Assembly (NCBI GenBank): GCA_014529385.2 | Contig: CM043942.1 | Coordinates: 35,261,469-35,325,468, forward strand | DNA from: Adiantum capillus-veneris | Taxonomy: Eukaryota; Streptophyta; Polypodiopsida; Polypodiales; Pteridaceae | Reading direction: 5' to 3' | Length of the DNA: 64,000 nt | Shown here: one piece after another, positions 11,590-26,600 of the stretch | How positions within the stretch are numbered: the stretch's first letter is position 1 | Layout: each line of letters opens with the position of its first letter | Notes under the pieces: model-generated | The model's input: the letters and a program-made list of their open reading frames with translations, nothing else | The model's database searches: none | What the model was told of the DNA's origin: nothing | Translations under genes and position numbers: made by a program

Positions 11590-12464
11590 CTTATTTAACG
11601 TCTTCTAGAGGCCGAATTCGGCCTATGAGACAAAACCATGTACATGTGTGTATCCTTTGGGTATCCAAAAAAGGATAAAAGTGCTGGGAGGTTGATGTGG
11701 AGAAGTCACGTGGATGTTTGGTGTGTCTATTTATCCATGGATGCTTTGCGAGTCTTGCTTTTTTTCCCTCTCCAGCCACCCTCTGTATGCGCATCTTGTG
11801 AGAGGCCTTGACTTTTTTTTTTTGGAAGTATGTCTTGAGGGTAAGATATACAAGAGAGAAGAGTGTGTGCTGAATGGATGGAATTTTCATCCATCAAGGA
11901 AGCATAGCTGAAGGTTGATTGAATCGAAGAACCATGCCTTTTGCTCTCACACACACATCGGCTCCTATTGGTTCAACACACTGCAATCCACCTCTTGATG
12001 GAGTTGCATGTAGAGAGAGAGGTTGTTCCGAAAGATGTAGTATTGCGTATGATACAAGGATTTGAGGCGTTCCCTACTGTTGGGTTTGTGGCCTTTGGCC
12101 TAGCACCGACAATTGGCGTGTAAGAACCATCTCTTGTACAGTAAGCAGTCCAATAAGCAAGTAAGCATGTGAGGGCAAATGGCTTAGCTCATGTGGCAGA
12201 TGAGTTGCACAAGAGTCCAAATGCCATCCCAATCAGCATAGCTTTTCCACATTTTATGGAGCCACTCTTGACCTTTGGAGAGTTGCCCCTTGACCCTTGG
12301 GAAAAGGCACCTGTGACCCTTGATAGGTACATCTAGCCATATGAGCTACTATATAAGTAGCAAACTCTTGTACACATTCTGTTCAACCTTTGCCTAATCA
12401 ACCATTGTATGGATCAACCATTGTATGCATCTTATGAGTTTATGATTAATCAAGTCATGTTTTG

Positions 12465-12535
<71 letters not shown>

Positions 12536-14649
12536 GTGTAATTATGAATGCTATCGACATGAATGCTAGTCTCGTCGATCCACCCTAGCGTAACAAGTGG
12601 TATCGGAACTTATGGTAAGATTAGCATTCTCTCTTTGCATCTCTTACCAATCGAGCCCTAATGTATCTATGTGTGGGCACGTCCTTGGTAGACCCAAGAG
12701 GCCACTACCCTCCATGGATTAGGCAAGCTTGATTAGAAAGCATTAGTTTTCATCAGGTTGCATTTTAGTATTGATTTTGCATTTTTTCTACTCCCCTAGT
12801 TGCTCTCACTTAAGCTTCAAACCGTTGCATTGATTGTGTGTGGGCACTGGGATTAGTGTTCCTTGAGCTCTCTCCGACGAGCCTTCAAGCACCTCAATCC
12901 GACACCGATAGCCCATCCAATTGATTTTGCTATTATTGGGTGTGTGTTGGCATTTGTGTGTGTGCGTGTAGCTTTACCCCTCGTAGAACAACTCTTGTGT
13001 ATGTGTGTGGAGGCATGTAATGCCAAGGTTTTTTGTGGGGATAAAAAGCTTTTAAGTGCACAGGAACCTCCTACTTGTAGGGATCAAAGCCACAAAAGGA
13101 GGTGCTCTCACATGGCTTGACCGCCCGGTGGATCCGAAGCAAGACGGTAAACTATTTTGAATTGCCTGTCGGGTCCGGCTGAACTGATTGGCCGCTAGCA
13201 CACGCGCTTTTGACCAGCCGTTTTGGCCCACCGATTTTTAGACCGGTCCTTGGTCATACTCCGTCCGATCGCTACGGACTTTAAGGACTTGAAGACGTTT
13301 TTCGGGTCCGTCACTGTGTGGCCCCCCTTCCCATGGGCAGCCACTAGAGCTCGCTCCAAGTGGAACCCCTAAGCAAGGCTCTTGCTTAAGGCACTTTCCC
13401 ACGGAAAGAATCTCTACTCACAAGCAAAGTCTTCAAAAGGTTACAAGGGACTGTTTCCTGCCGTTAGTGACATTGCATAGAAGCAAAAGGTTTCAAGTAC
13501 CCCTATTTTCAAGCTTCAAGAGGGATTTAAAGGGTATTTCCATACGCATTTAAAAGCTCCACGAGCATTCAAAAGCGAACTTCAAAGCAACATCAAAGCT
13601 TCAAAGAGGAACCCCATCTTGTGAGCACAAGAGATAGTGTCACGTGCACATCTAACCCTATGTGCATGTGGACAAGCTACTTCAGGTCTAGGGTTCTGGT
13701 CAGCTTAGGAAGTGTTCTAGCACCTTTGTGAGCTTGTGCGCAGGCCATGCATGTCGAGGCACTTAGAGTAGTTGCATATCCTCTGGTTGCACACAACATG
13801 ATCATCAGCATGACAGTCATTGCCCATCATGAGCATTTTACAGTACACAGAACCCATTTTCCCTATGTATCCATTTTTCACTTATTATTTAATAAGTGAC
13901 TTTTGTTGGAAAACTGGGTAGGGCAAATTTGCTAAGTTAGTATATAAGAAACCTAGCGCTAGCACTTTCTGGCAGAAGAGGCAGCAGAAGTTCCAACGAC
14001 TTGTAGTGCACCTTCTTAGCAATACTGGCAGGAGACTTAGCGTTTCAGCCACAAGACAAACCTGGCGTTTTTGGACATCCCAGATCAGCCAACGTTTTCA
14101 GATCCCAGCAGATAGCGTTTTCAGGTTACAGATCAGCCTGGCGTTTTTGCTACAGTAGATTCCACTTGGCGTTTTTGTAGTTGCAGATCTAGCCTAGCGT
14201 TTTGCAATTTCCGGCGTCAGATCAGCCCCAATGCATCAACTTTTTCAGTTTTCAGCACTTCAGACACAGCAGATCCCGCCCCTAGCCTCGCAGATCTCAC
14301 CTACCCGCAATAGATCCTCGCCGTACCATCAGATGTGCCAGTGTTTTCAGATTCAGTCCACTGTCCGCAGTTTTCAGCATTTGGTTTTTTAGTGCATCGT
14401 CGTCGCGTCATCGCCATCGCCGCCTGACACTGTCAGAGATCAACAAAAAGTCAGCGTTTTGCAGATTTCAGATTTCAGCCCCTAGTGTTTTCAGATTTCA
14501 GCCCGTCCTCATCGTTGTCGTCGACATCGTCGGCAAGTCCATTGCATCTAGACCATTGTACCAGATTTGTGCAATCAATAGCACAGACCTCTCTCGCCAT
14601 AGAGAGGGGGGTCCTTGGAGGAGGGTCTGAGAACCGTCTGGTGTCGTAT

Positions 14650-14689
<40 letters not shown>

Positions 14690-17600
14690 CTCATCACCTT
14701 CATTCATAGTAGCATTCACTTTGTTTGTGATCATTGCACTCTCTCACTAAAGGAACAGAAGGCTCTCCCTTCCATAAGTAAAAGGAACCCTTGAGCACAG
14801 TTCGGAGCATTCATCTTGAGCAAGAACAACATTCACTTCCGCTGCACCTTACATTGGTATCAAAGCTTTGGCAGTGTTTTGTATCACTCGTGGAAATAAC
14901 CACATAATTTTTTTTGCTTTGTGCGGCCAAGTTCACTTGTGTTTTTGAAGAGTGACAGGTAACCCAAGAAAGAAGGGCTCCTCCCCTCGTTCCTTTTTTC
15001 ACTCATTGAGAGCGGACCGTGCACTTAGCGGCCGGCCAATCGACGTAAGGTGGGAAAAAGCAACCTTGGTGTGAGCACAAGGCCGCCAAGGGGTGTGCCC
15101 GCAGGGAAGAGTCGAGCTCGGGTAAGAGAAAAGCCGTCTCTAACACCGATTGCAAGCTGAAGAACTCAAGAACCTCAAGACCTCAAGAACCTCAAGAACT
15201 CAAGAACCTCAAGAACCCAAGAACCTCAAGAACCCAAGTTCCTCGCGAACTTAAGTACCCAAGATCTCAGTGTATGGTCATCACCCGAAGCGGAATGAAT
15301 ACTCTGTGTGAAGGTGATGAGCATAAGGTGGTGACGAAGAATTTTCCCCACCGGGAGTTTTTTCCGACTCTCCCCCTTCCTCATCGACGCCACGGGTTGT
15401 ACCCAATCGTATGGAGGCTTTGGCCAAAACGATGATGGACATGATGGTACAACAAGAAGCGCAACGCGCCGCCTTGGATCGCGAGCGTGAAGAAAGAACG
15501 GCAGCCTTGGAGCGTGAACGTGAGCAAGCGCGCTTGGCGGCCGAAGAAAGAAAGGTAGCCTTGGAGCATGAGCGTGAGCAAGTGCGCTTGGTAACCGAAG
15601 AAAAAAAGACAGCTAATGAGCTTGAGCGTGAGCAAGCCGAACGCATAGTGGCCGAAGAAAGACGAGCGGCCTTGGAATTAGAATGTGAGGCATAGAGAGA
15701 CCAACGCATGCAAGAGTTGGTTCTACAGGTACTCACCTCGAAGCGCGAGCTGGTCAAAGATGTTGGCAGTTCATCAGGTAGCACAAGCAGAGATTTAGAC
15801 TCCAACAATCCAGTCACTGAGAAGACACGTTCAGTAAGTATGACGGTAAGATGGATGCTAGTGTTATTCATTCTTGGTTGCATCAATGTAATGCTTATTT
15901 TGCGACAACTAAGAAAACAGGAAAGAGTAAATTTTTGACGTCAGCCATGTATCTTGCCGGTGATGCCGTTAATTGGTATCTCGCATGGCAAGAGGCACAG
16001 TTGATCGCGCACCTAGAGGAAGCCGAAGAAGACGTGCCCCTTTCCTTCAATTGGGCCGACTTCCTAGACAAGCTCAAGGCGCGGTTTATGTCACCTCAGT
16101 ACTTAGCGCGGTTGAAAGAAGATTGGCGCAATCTCAAGCAAAATGGTATGCCAGTTATGTCTTTCTGTAACCGTGTTTTGCAGTTCGGCTCCCAATTACG
16201 CAAATTGGATGATGAGCGCAAAGAGGCATTCCTTTTCGGGTTGGACGAGTATATCAAGTTTGATGTAAAAGTCTTCGACCCCGTGGATCTCAACAAGGCG
16301 GTAGCAATTGATCTCTCCCCAAGAGATGAAGCACAACAAAGGAAAGCCTAAGGAGAACAAGTTTTCTCACGATACCTCTCGGACTCCTCAGAACCCACAA
16401 ACGGTAAGAACAGTAAGAATGGTAAGAACGGTAACTCTTCTAGCCAATCTTCCTCTAGTCTTTCGGAAAAGAACACTCGAAATGAATCTAAGGGTAAAGC
16501 TAACACACTTGCTAAACCTAAGCTCACCCCATATGAAAAAGCTGCACAAAGGAATTTTAGGAGGATATATAACGGCAGAAGAACAAGTCATTTATTGTAA
16601 GGAAGGTCGTTGTTATCAATGTCACGTCAAGGGTCATATAAAGAGCACATGTCCTAAGAGCCCATCCAACGAACCTCAAGAACCCACAGAACCCATATCC
16701 TCTGTTAATGCCATAAATGAGATCATGGCTGCGTCCCAAGTTTCTCATGATTCTCTCATTGATGCGTCTCTCATGAAGTGTTATGGTCATGCGAATGGTC
16801 AACACATGATGGTCTTGTTTGATTCAAGTAGTATGCATGATGTGATTGGTGCCTCTCTTGTCGAAAGATCCCGCTTGGAGGTTAGCCAGACAACTTCTCT
16901 CGAGGTGTCGGACTTTGCTCCCGGCATGGACTCTGTCATTACACAAGAGTGCCTTGATGTGTTATTCACTGTTCAACAAGCGTCCTTCCGCAGAAGATTT
17001 GTAGTGTCTCCTCTCTCACGATGTGATATGAGTCTAGGCATTCGATGGTTTCGTGAGCATAACGCTCTCATTGATTGGGTAGACAATGCTCTCACTTTCA
17101 ATGCCAAAAGTGACTCTCCCATTGTCATTCGTGGAGAGGAAGATATTCATTCTTCACCCCTCATTTCTAATGTGTAGGTGAAGGTTGAAAAGAAACAGGA
17201 GAAGGAGACTCTCTAAGTCTTTTCTTCTCCAAAGCACGACACACAGGTTTTGCATGGTAGAGATGTAACAGACTTGGACACTCCAAGTCAAGAATCTACT
17301 GCGACAGCACCAAATAACCACTTCAAAACAGTTCACAGTTCACAATTGATTTACATTGGCCCGTCGGAGTTCCGTGCCTAGAGATATTGGCCCCAAAGAC
17401 TGGCGCCCTTTCGGTATTTCTTTTTGTATTAATTTGAGTTCAAAGTACAAGAGTGCGGTTGGGTCTCACTCTTAGACTCTGCGTCCAAATGCTCTGCAGA
17501 GTGGGAGCCCAAACCACTTATTTATTTGTTTACAAGGGATGCCCAAAAGCAGAGCCCCAAAAGCTGCCATCTTTTTTAAAACAAAGCAATTTGTTCATAA

Positions 17601-20600
17601 GCCTTGCTTGAAAATTAAAGCAAAGTTCAAAAGCTGCCCAAAAATTGTGTAGAACTTCCAACTGCTTTTCTCAGCGCAAAAAGCGGAAATTCTGCTGTAC
17701 AGTCCAACGTGAAACGTGCCGCGTTTTTCGGATTCTGCCGTAGGGTGCCACGTCATCATGTCTGCGGGAATTCCGCGTTTCACGGGCCTGCCCTGCTCAC
17801 CGAATCTGCTGCGGGTTTGCCACGTCACCATTTTGTGACATGACTGCTAGAGTGAATGGCAAAACCCCGTTCCGCATGACTCATCAACTCCTGAATAGAA
17901 GCTGACTTCTGTTCCAAGTAGTGATCTCGGATCTTTGTAGGTAGACCCAAGGTAACTGCTCAATGTGTTCTCTGAACGAAATCTTCTTGAATGAAGAGGC
18001 GGGTAGAAAAGAGCTCCAGAATCTCTCGCGATAAGCGTCCACTGTATCTTTCTTGGTCATCCAAAGATGGTTCCAAGCAGCTCGTATATTGCGTTCATAC
18101 TCTTGAGTTAGCCAAGAAGAAATAAAAAGCTTCTAAATTTCAGCCATTTAACTGGCGCAGTCTTGTTTATAAGAAGCGTGGATCACCAAGTTCGAGCATT
18201 CCCCTTAAAGTAAGAGGCAACTCTCCGAATCTTAGAGTGCTCTAAGTAGCGTCCTCCCACGAAAGCGATGTCAAACTGCTGTACAAAAGACAAAGCCTTC
18301 GAAGCATCTCTATATCCCGAAAACGTGTCAAATTTAATTGACTGTCCACCTTCCTTAAACTCTCGGACTTTCTTGCTTTTGTCTTCCAGAAAGTCACATT
18401 GGTTGGCTTTATAAAATTCTTCTTCTTTGCATAAAAGTTGCCGTCGTCAGAGTCTGAACTGTCTGTAGACGAGTCCTCTGTAGAACTGTCACTCACTGAG
18501 CGAGATTTAGACTTCTTTGTTTTTTTCTTGCCCTTTCTGGAGCGTTGTTTCTTGCTTCGCTTTTTACCTTTGCGGTCTTCTTCGCTCGAGACAGATGAGC
18601 TAGAAGAACTGTCAGAAGAAGAAGAAGAACTGGGTACTTCTTCAAATCGAACACGCTTCTTTTGTTTCTTTGCCTTTTCAATTGTCGACTGACAACCCAA
18701 ATAACCCGGGAAGTCAATGCCTTTCTTCTGCCTTTTGCCGTGCTTTTTAGCTTTGTTTTGCGCGTCAAAAAGCTGAGCAATCCGTGCATCAACCACCTCT
18801 TCTAATTCCTTCTCTGAATACTTCTTGTGAGCAGAAGGTTTCTTGAGAGCGGGTTTCGGGGGTGGTGTTGTGGTTTTCTGCCACTGCTCGTCCAGTTCCT
18901 GAAAAGAAGTCTCGCTGATATATTTTGCAAATTTTGGGTCCTTCGCAAAATTGAGCATCATCTTTGTTGCATCGCCGATCAATTGACGACGCTCCATCTC
19001 TCGTCGCTCCGCTTGAGTAGGCCGAGGCGGGCCATACTCCCTGCCAGAATCTTCGTTGTGATCCCTTGCCGCATCTCCGGATGCAGAGGGAGTCGACTGC
19101 TGCTTGGGTGAAGCCATAGGTGCCGCGGGAAAAATATTTGGGATCGGATTTCTCGTAGAAGAGAAATCGGCCGTGCTCTGATACCAGGTAACAAACTTGG
19201 ACACTTCAAGTCAAGAATCTACCGCGAGAGCACCAAATAACCACTTCAAAACAGTTCACAATTCACAATTGATTTACACTGGCCCAGCGGAGTTCCGTGC
19301 CTAGAGATATTGGCCTCAAAGACTGACACCCCTTTCGGTATTTCTTTTTGTACTAATCTGAGTTCAAAGTACAAGAGTGCGGTTGGGTCTCAGTCTGAGA
19401 CTCTGCGTCCAGATGCTCTGCAGAGTGGGAGCCCAAACCACTTATTTGTTTTTTTACAAGGGATGCCCAAAAGCAGAGCCCCAAACGCTGCCATCTTTTT
19501 AAAAATAAAGCAATTTGTCTCATAAGCCTTGCTTGAAAATTAAAGCAAAGTTCAAAAGCTGCCAAAAATTGCGTAAAACTTCCAACTGCTTTTCCGAGCG
19601 CAAAAGCGAAAATTCTGCCGTATAGTCCAACGTGAAATGCACCGCGTTTTCCGGATTCTGCCGTACGGTGCCACGTCATCATGTCTGCAGGAATTCCGCA
19701 TTTCACGGGCCTGCCCTGCTCATCGAATCTGCTGCGGGTTTGCCACGTCACCATTTTGTGACAAGAGATGTGATTGTTCACAAGGATGATGGTTTAGATA
19801 AAGATTTTTCTAGTGACGCTAATGTCATTGCAGATACGATCAATCACGCAGAACCGATCTTGACTCTTGAGCCGAGGTGCAAAGAACCCACTCAGGAAGT
19901 ATTGTGTGTTTGCATGATTAGTCAGCACGCATTGTTCGAGTGTTTCATTCGTGGCGGTTTCTTGTATTTTCGTCACCATCTTTATGTGTTCCCTTTCCAC
20001 AGGCATGCCGTATTGTACGATGCACATGGTTCACTCACGGATGAGCATGGATGTATGCGGATCTTTCTCGGAAAGAAAAAAAGTTTACGTTCAAGGAATT
20101 CACATTGTTTCCCGATCGTTCGTTTTGTCAATTGATTTTACATCTCTTCCTTGGCATGACATATTCTTAAAAAGAGCACAAGAAAGATTGTCCATCAAGC
20201 ATTGGCATTTCCATTGTGATTTGCCACAGTTGATAGGTTTAGGACGACAAGTCAAGATTCGATCTCACCTTTTGCGTGTGTTTGGTGAACGGTTTGGCAC
20301 TATGTCACGAGGACGTGGCAACTGCTAAGCTTAGTTATTGGTTTCTTTCCAATGATTTTTGTTTAATTTTTAAGACACGCTTTTTGAAGTTGCAAATGGT
20401 CGGACATTGTATGGCCAATGTGAACGGTAGTTTCACCCGTAGATGGGAAGTTGGTCGGCACTGGAACTCGTAAAGTAAAAGGATGTCTAGGCTCAGTTCA
20501 AGATCATGTAGGTTCCCTTGTCGCACTTAGCAAGTTGGTGGATACTAGGAAGTGAACTCAATAAAGGCATAAAGTCAAGGTGGGATCACCAACAGAAAGT

Positions 20601-23600
20601 ATCCGACAGTTGGGCCACATTGCACTTTTGGATGCGGTCCCAATGAGGATAGATGGTCAGAAGACCATTGAGAGCCCGACGAAATCATTTCCTAAAATTT
20701 AGGGAACTGCTATTTTGGGCCACGAAATGTGTTCGCGTCATTACTTTCAGAATGACAAGGGGAACATTTTATTACTGTGCTGCAAAGCATAGTCACAGGG
20801 GATGCCCTTTTTTAGGCTTCCCGTCCCCACTTGCCGTCCCGCCCTCTTTTTTACACTAAAAATCCATTTGAGCCCCGTCGCCCGTTCCTCGTCTCGGATG
20901 CGTCCCTTGAACTAGTTGAGAGATTTTTAAGCAGGAAGCCCAATGCGGGGAAATTGCATGTATGAGTGTCAAGTGGCACTTTTTGGCCAATTTACCAAGT
21001 CTAGGAGAAGAGAACTCGTGACTGACCCTTTGGAGCAGTTTTGGAAGCTGATAACTGTGATTTTCAGCCATTTCTCTCCATTTTTGAGCTTCCCATGACT
21101 TTGCCTAGGACCTAGGAGCTCATTTTCAGCATTGGAAGGCATCAGATGTGCGTTTACAGGGCTGTTTTGCTGCGTTTTCAGCGATACGCAGGTTTTGACA
21201 GCCATGGAAATCTTCCCCTTTTTGCATCTATTGGTTCACAGATGCATTACAGGTTAAGGGCAGCACAAGGGGCGCTCGATTTATGCTGGGGGGATGCTTC
21301 ATTGAGAACCTGTCACAGGTTAAGAGCTATGGAGTGCTTGCTTTCCTCTCTATGTACAGTGTGGTGCTAGGAGTGATGACCTGCACACTACACAGTGCTC
21401 TCTCTCTCCCCTATGTGCAGTTATGTGATGCCCCACAAGAGGGCTCTTCATTTGACTGATGTACAGCTGTGTGGTTTCATGCTTTTGTGCTGAGGCAAGA
21501 GCCTCCTTGAGCAGGAACAGGGGTAGCTAACTGCTACTTCAAAGCAGGCACTGGTGAGGGTCATAACCTCACCGTACAAGTGCGTTTTCAGCGCTGTGTA
21601 TGCGCTGTAAATTGACTGTTTTTCAGCCATACGGACGTTAGAACCATTGGGAATAGTGCCCCACTGGCAGAGGATAGTTAGGGGACTGTTTGGGGCTGAA
21701 AATAGGGCAAAAACCAGTAAATACAGCGTGCTGAATTTACTGTTTTTGGGCAGGAATCAGAGGGTTTATGCCAGTGGAAGTGAGTTCCAGTAGGGGAATT
21801 GGTTTCGCGCGAGTTTTGGGGTTGTTATGTTGCCGAAATCGGGCCAAATCAAGTGGTATCTAGTTGGATATAGACAAAGGATTCCCAGGACTCTACTTTG
21901 TAAATTTACCCTCTCAAAGAATAAAGAAATACCGAAAGGGGCGCCAATTTTGGGGCCTGCAGATTGTCGGCGTCTGCTCGGGGCATTCTAGCTTCCGAGC
22001 CGTGTGTGTATTCAAGTGTTAATTCCCGTCGTAGGTTTCCTTTGCACGTTCTCTGTGTGTATGTATAAAGTAAAGAATTTCGGGTGAAAGCCAACGCCTA
22101 TCGCCCCACCGGACGGTTTCACACTACGCCACTTTGTTCATTTGCATTGCATGCACAGTCTTTTAGGAAGAATAGTCTTTTTCAATTACTCTACATGGAA
22201 TGGGTATGATTATGATTTTATCTTGGAGGTGGTTTCAGGAATTTTCCTCCTCGGAGATTCTTGATGAAGATGAATCTACGACCATAGCCGAAGTTGGAGC
22301 ATTGAAGTAGCCACAGATCACTTTGTGTCGCTTTTGGCGCAGCCCAGAGAAGCAAGCATTGCAGATCTTCATGAAGTTCCAAGTATCGTGGAACCCACGA
22401 GGCAGTGTGGATCGATGAAGAGTTTTTTAGAGATTACCCAGTGTTGTTGGCAGACTACAAGGAAACCATGCAGCTCGGTACCAATACCTCACTTTGAAAA
22501 GGAGGGGATGTCACGTGCACATCTAACCCTATGTGCATGTGGACAAGCTACTTCATGTCTAGGGTTCAGGTCAACTTAGGAAGTGTTCTAGCACCTTTGT
22601 GAGCCTGTGCGCAAGCCGTGCATATCCAGGCACTTAGAGTAGTTGCATATCCTCTGGTTGCACACAGCATGATCATGAGCATGACAGTTAGTACCCATCA
22701 TAAGCATTTTACAGTACACAGAACCCATCTATTTATCCATTTTTCACTTATTATTTAATAAGTGACTTTTGTTGAAAAACTGGGTAGGGTAAATTTGCTA
22801 AGCTAGTATATAAGAAACCTAGCGCTAGCACTTTCTGGCAGAAGACGCAGTAGAAGTTCTAGCGACTTGTAGTGCACCTTCTCAATAATATCGGCAGGAG
22901 ACTTAGCGTTTTCAGCCACAAGACAAACCTGGCGTTTTTGGACATTCCAGATCAGCCAGCGTTTTCAGATCCTAGCAGATAGCGTTTTCAGGTTACAGAT
23001 AAGCCTGGCGTTTTTGCTACAGCAGATTCCACTTGGCCTTTTTGCAGTTGCAAACCTAGCCTAGCGTTTTGTAATTTTCGACGTCAGATCAGTCCCAATG
23101 CATCAGCGTTTTCAGTTTTCAGCACTTAAGACACAGCAGATCCCGTCCCTATCCTTGCAGATCTCACCTACCCGCAACATATCATCGCAGTACCATCATA
23201 TGTGTTGGGTTAAATGCCTAAATAATCCCTTTTTGTACATTTTTATACTTTGTCCAGGTTCACACTGAACCTGCACATTTTTTTAAAGTCACTTATAATA
23301 AAAGTGGAAAAACCAAAAACTCACTTATTGAGTTCTCCCCAAAAACGTGAGCTCTCTCTCTCTCTCTCTCTCTCTCCTGCTTCGATCTCTAGCGCTAGCT
23401 CTTGCTGCCTGTGTCTCCTGCTTCTTGCCCCAATGCTGCACTACATCGCGACGCGCACCTACCGGTACCCTAGTTTCGCGCTTTCAACTGTTATCAGAGC
23501 CCTAGGGTTTCAAAACAGCCTTGCGCAGTCTACTGGACAGCGACTTAAAATTGCTCTCCCACGATCAATTTCGCTTCCATCACGAAGCCCCTTGCTTCCG

Positions 23601-26600
23601 GGGTCTTAAAGATCACCAAAACTGTCAAAACAGTCCAAAACAGGTTGTTTTTAGGTCAAAACAGGTGATTTACAGGTTATTACAGGTCAAAACAGCAATA
23701 CGCAGGTGTACCAAAGTTGTGGGATCACATGTATTGATGTTTGTCGCGAAAAATTGAGTGAAAAGCTGAGTACAGGTGTTTGAAATTGCACATTATTTCA
23801 AATTTGGATTGTTTCATGTAAAGAAACTATGGCTCTCTGTATGCAAAGTCTTGTGGTTGCTACTATTTGCTGAACTTTTTAGTCTATTGCATCTCCCTTA
23901 TATACACACTTGTGGTTGAATTAAGATTGTTTCTTCCTCTTCCACATCTGAAACTAAAAGTTTGATGGAAATCAAACGGTTCGATGGTCAAGGCTTCGAT
24001 CTTTGGCAAGAACGCATGCAAGGTATCCTTTTCTTAAAGGATTGTGAAGATGCATTGGAACAGAATAAGCCACCAGGTCTGTCTGACGAAGAGTGGGCCA
24101 GGTTAAATAAGAAGGCTATGGCCTACATCAAAATGGCTATCAATGATGACATTTCGACGGGCATCAAGTGTTTGGACTCTGCTTATGCAATATGGCAAAA
24201 GCTAAAGTCCAATTATGCAAACACCACGCCTGTGAACCGGGTGCATTTTATGCGAAAGCTCGTGAATATGCAGCTTGATGACTCGAAGTCAGCTTCCGAG
24301 CATTTGAGTGCTTTTACAATTGTGTTGAGTCAGTTGCAGGACAGTGGGCTTCAACAATTTGATGATAAGGTGAAAGCTATTTTCTTGCTTATGACATTGC
24401 CAGATACTTGGGAAACACTGGTTGTCTCCTTGAGCAACAATCCCACTCTCACGTATGACGGTGTGAGAGGGTTTATTCTCAATGAAGAGATTAGACGCAA
24501 GTCTAGTTGGGAAGGTGGCAGTTCTGCCTACATTGCAAGAGGTAGAAATCAAAAGCGTGATGCGGGCAACAGGACTCAAAATAGAAGTAAGAGTAAGACA
24601 AAAGATAAGGATGTCACTTGTTATCAATGTGGCAGAAAGGGTCACAAGAAACCCGATTGTAGGTATTTCAAGAAAGAGAGAAAGGAAGAAGGAAAGGCAA
24701 AAAATGAAGAAGAAAGATGAGAAGAAAGGGGAAAAATCAACAGGTGATTCTTCCAGGGATACTGAGAATGCAAATGTATCCTCTGCTGTGGTCATTGAGG
24801 AGTTGTCAGATGTTGAGGAACTCTTGGTTGCGGCTTCATGCCCCTCAGATTTGGTGATGGTCAATGCAGAAGACATGCTTATCTCGAAGAAAGATGTCAT
24901 TGATGCATTGCTTAGTGCTATGATGGCCTATCCGAGTCATGGATAGTGGATTTTGGTGCTTCATTTCATGTGACTTCATCTTTGGAGTGTTTTGCTACAT
25001 ATGCTGCAGGCAATTATGGCAAGGTGTACCTTGGTGATAATTTTGCTTGCAATATTTAGGGAATGAGTACTATCATTTGGCTCTTAACAATGGTCAAGAG
25101 CTTGTGTTGAATGATGTCAGGTTTGTACCAGGCATTGAGAAAAGTTTGCTATGTGTTGGCCAGTTAGATGCACATGGTTATACTACCATTTTTGTTGGGG
25201 GCTCATGGAAGTTGGTGAAGGGCTCTATTCTTGTTGCAAAAGGGTCTAAAAGAGGTACTTTGTACTATCTTCGATGCAAAGCTTTGCCTGACAAGTTTCT
25301 TGCTGTTGCTGAAGTTGCTTCAGACACGGAATTGTGGCATAAGAGACTTGGCCATATGAGCCAAAAGGATATTGATGTGCTTTCCTCTCTGAAGAGGGTT
25401 GATGTAAAAGGCAAAAACTTTGATTTTTGTAACGATTGTCTTTATGGAAAGCAAAAGAAATCTTCTTATTACTCTGGTGTCTCTCTCAAAGCTAATCCTC
25501 TTGATCTGATTCACTCCGATGTATGCACTATACCTGTTAAGTCTTTTGGTGGTGCATTGTATTTTGTTACATTCATTGATGACTGTACTAGGAAAGGATG
25601 GGTTCATTTGTTGAAAAATAAGAGTGGGACTTTTAATGCGTTTAAGAAGTTTCATGCTTTTGTCACTACGCAAAAGAGTACTAAGCTTAAATGTCTCAGA
25701 TCTGATAATGGAGGAGAGTATGTATCTGTTGAATTTCAGTGTTTTTGTGATGAAAATGGGATTAAAAGAGAGTTGACAGCCCCTTATAATCCGTGTTCTA
25801 ATGGTGTGGCTGAGAGGTATAATCGTACTTTATGCGAGAGAGTGCGTTGCATGTTGTCCATCGCTAATCTTTCCCAAGAGTTTTGGGGGGAGGCATTGAA
25901 AACTGCAGTTCATATTTGCAATCGCTCTCCTAATAGTACGTTGAAAAATGACATTCCAGAGGAGGTTTGGTCTGGCAAACCTGCCTCTTATAATCATTTG
26001 AGAGTATTTGACTACGAAGCTTTTGTTCATGTACGCAATAACTTGAGAACAAAGCTTGATATGAAGTCCATTAAAGGAGTCTTCTTAGGTTATGGGGAAG
26101 AAGGTGAAATAGGCTATAGAGTGTGGTTACCATAGTATAGAAAGGTAATACGCAGCTGAGATGTAGTGTTCAATGAGGCAAAATTGCTTAAGAATGCTAC
26201 AAAATCTGATGGTGACAAGAAAACAGTCAGATTTCAGCCTTCCGTGCCACCCATTGATGCTGAAAAAGAGCCTCATGATGCATTACCGCAAGCTGAAATT
26301 GACAATCAGCCGGTTAACGTTGAGCCATAAGAGGTAGGACATGATTTTGATGCTCCTAATGAGGATAGACAGCCACCTGAATTGGTTGAAAATGATTTTC
26401 AGCAGCATGATAGAGCTGAAAATGAGTTGCCGTATGAGGATATGATGTAGAACCGTCGCCTGAGAATGTAAATCATTGGGTACGCAAGTCAACTCGTTTG
26501 AGAAGGCAACCGCAAAGATTTAATCCCTCTTTGCATCATGTAATGTTGACAGATGAGGGTGAACCTCTTACATATAAAGAGGCTAAATCATGTGAGTCAA

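Noticed and set aside
11478-11678. Frames rich in Arg-Glu or Ser-Leu repeats (also at 14485, 35684, 35808)
   Set aside because: They are translations of (GA)n or (TC)n microsatellites.
17840-17890. NGKTPFRM phrase in plus orientation, resembling an integrase end
   Set aside because: Too short, opposite to the N1 orientation, and with no neighbouring integrase sequence.
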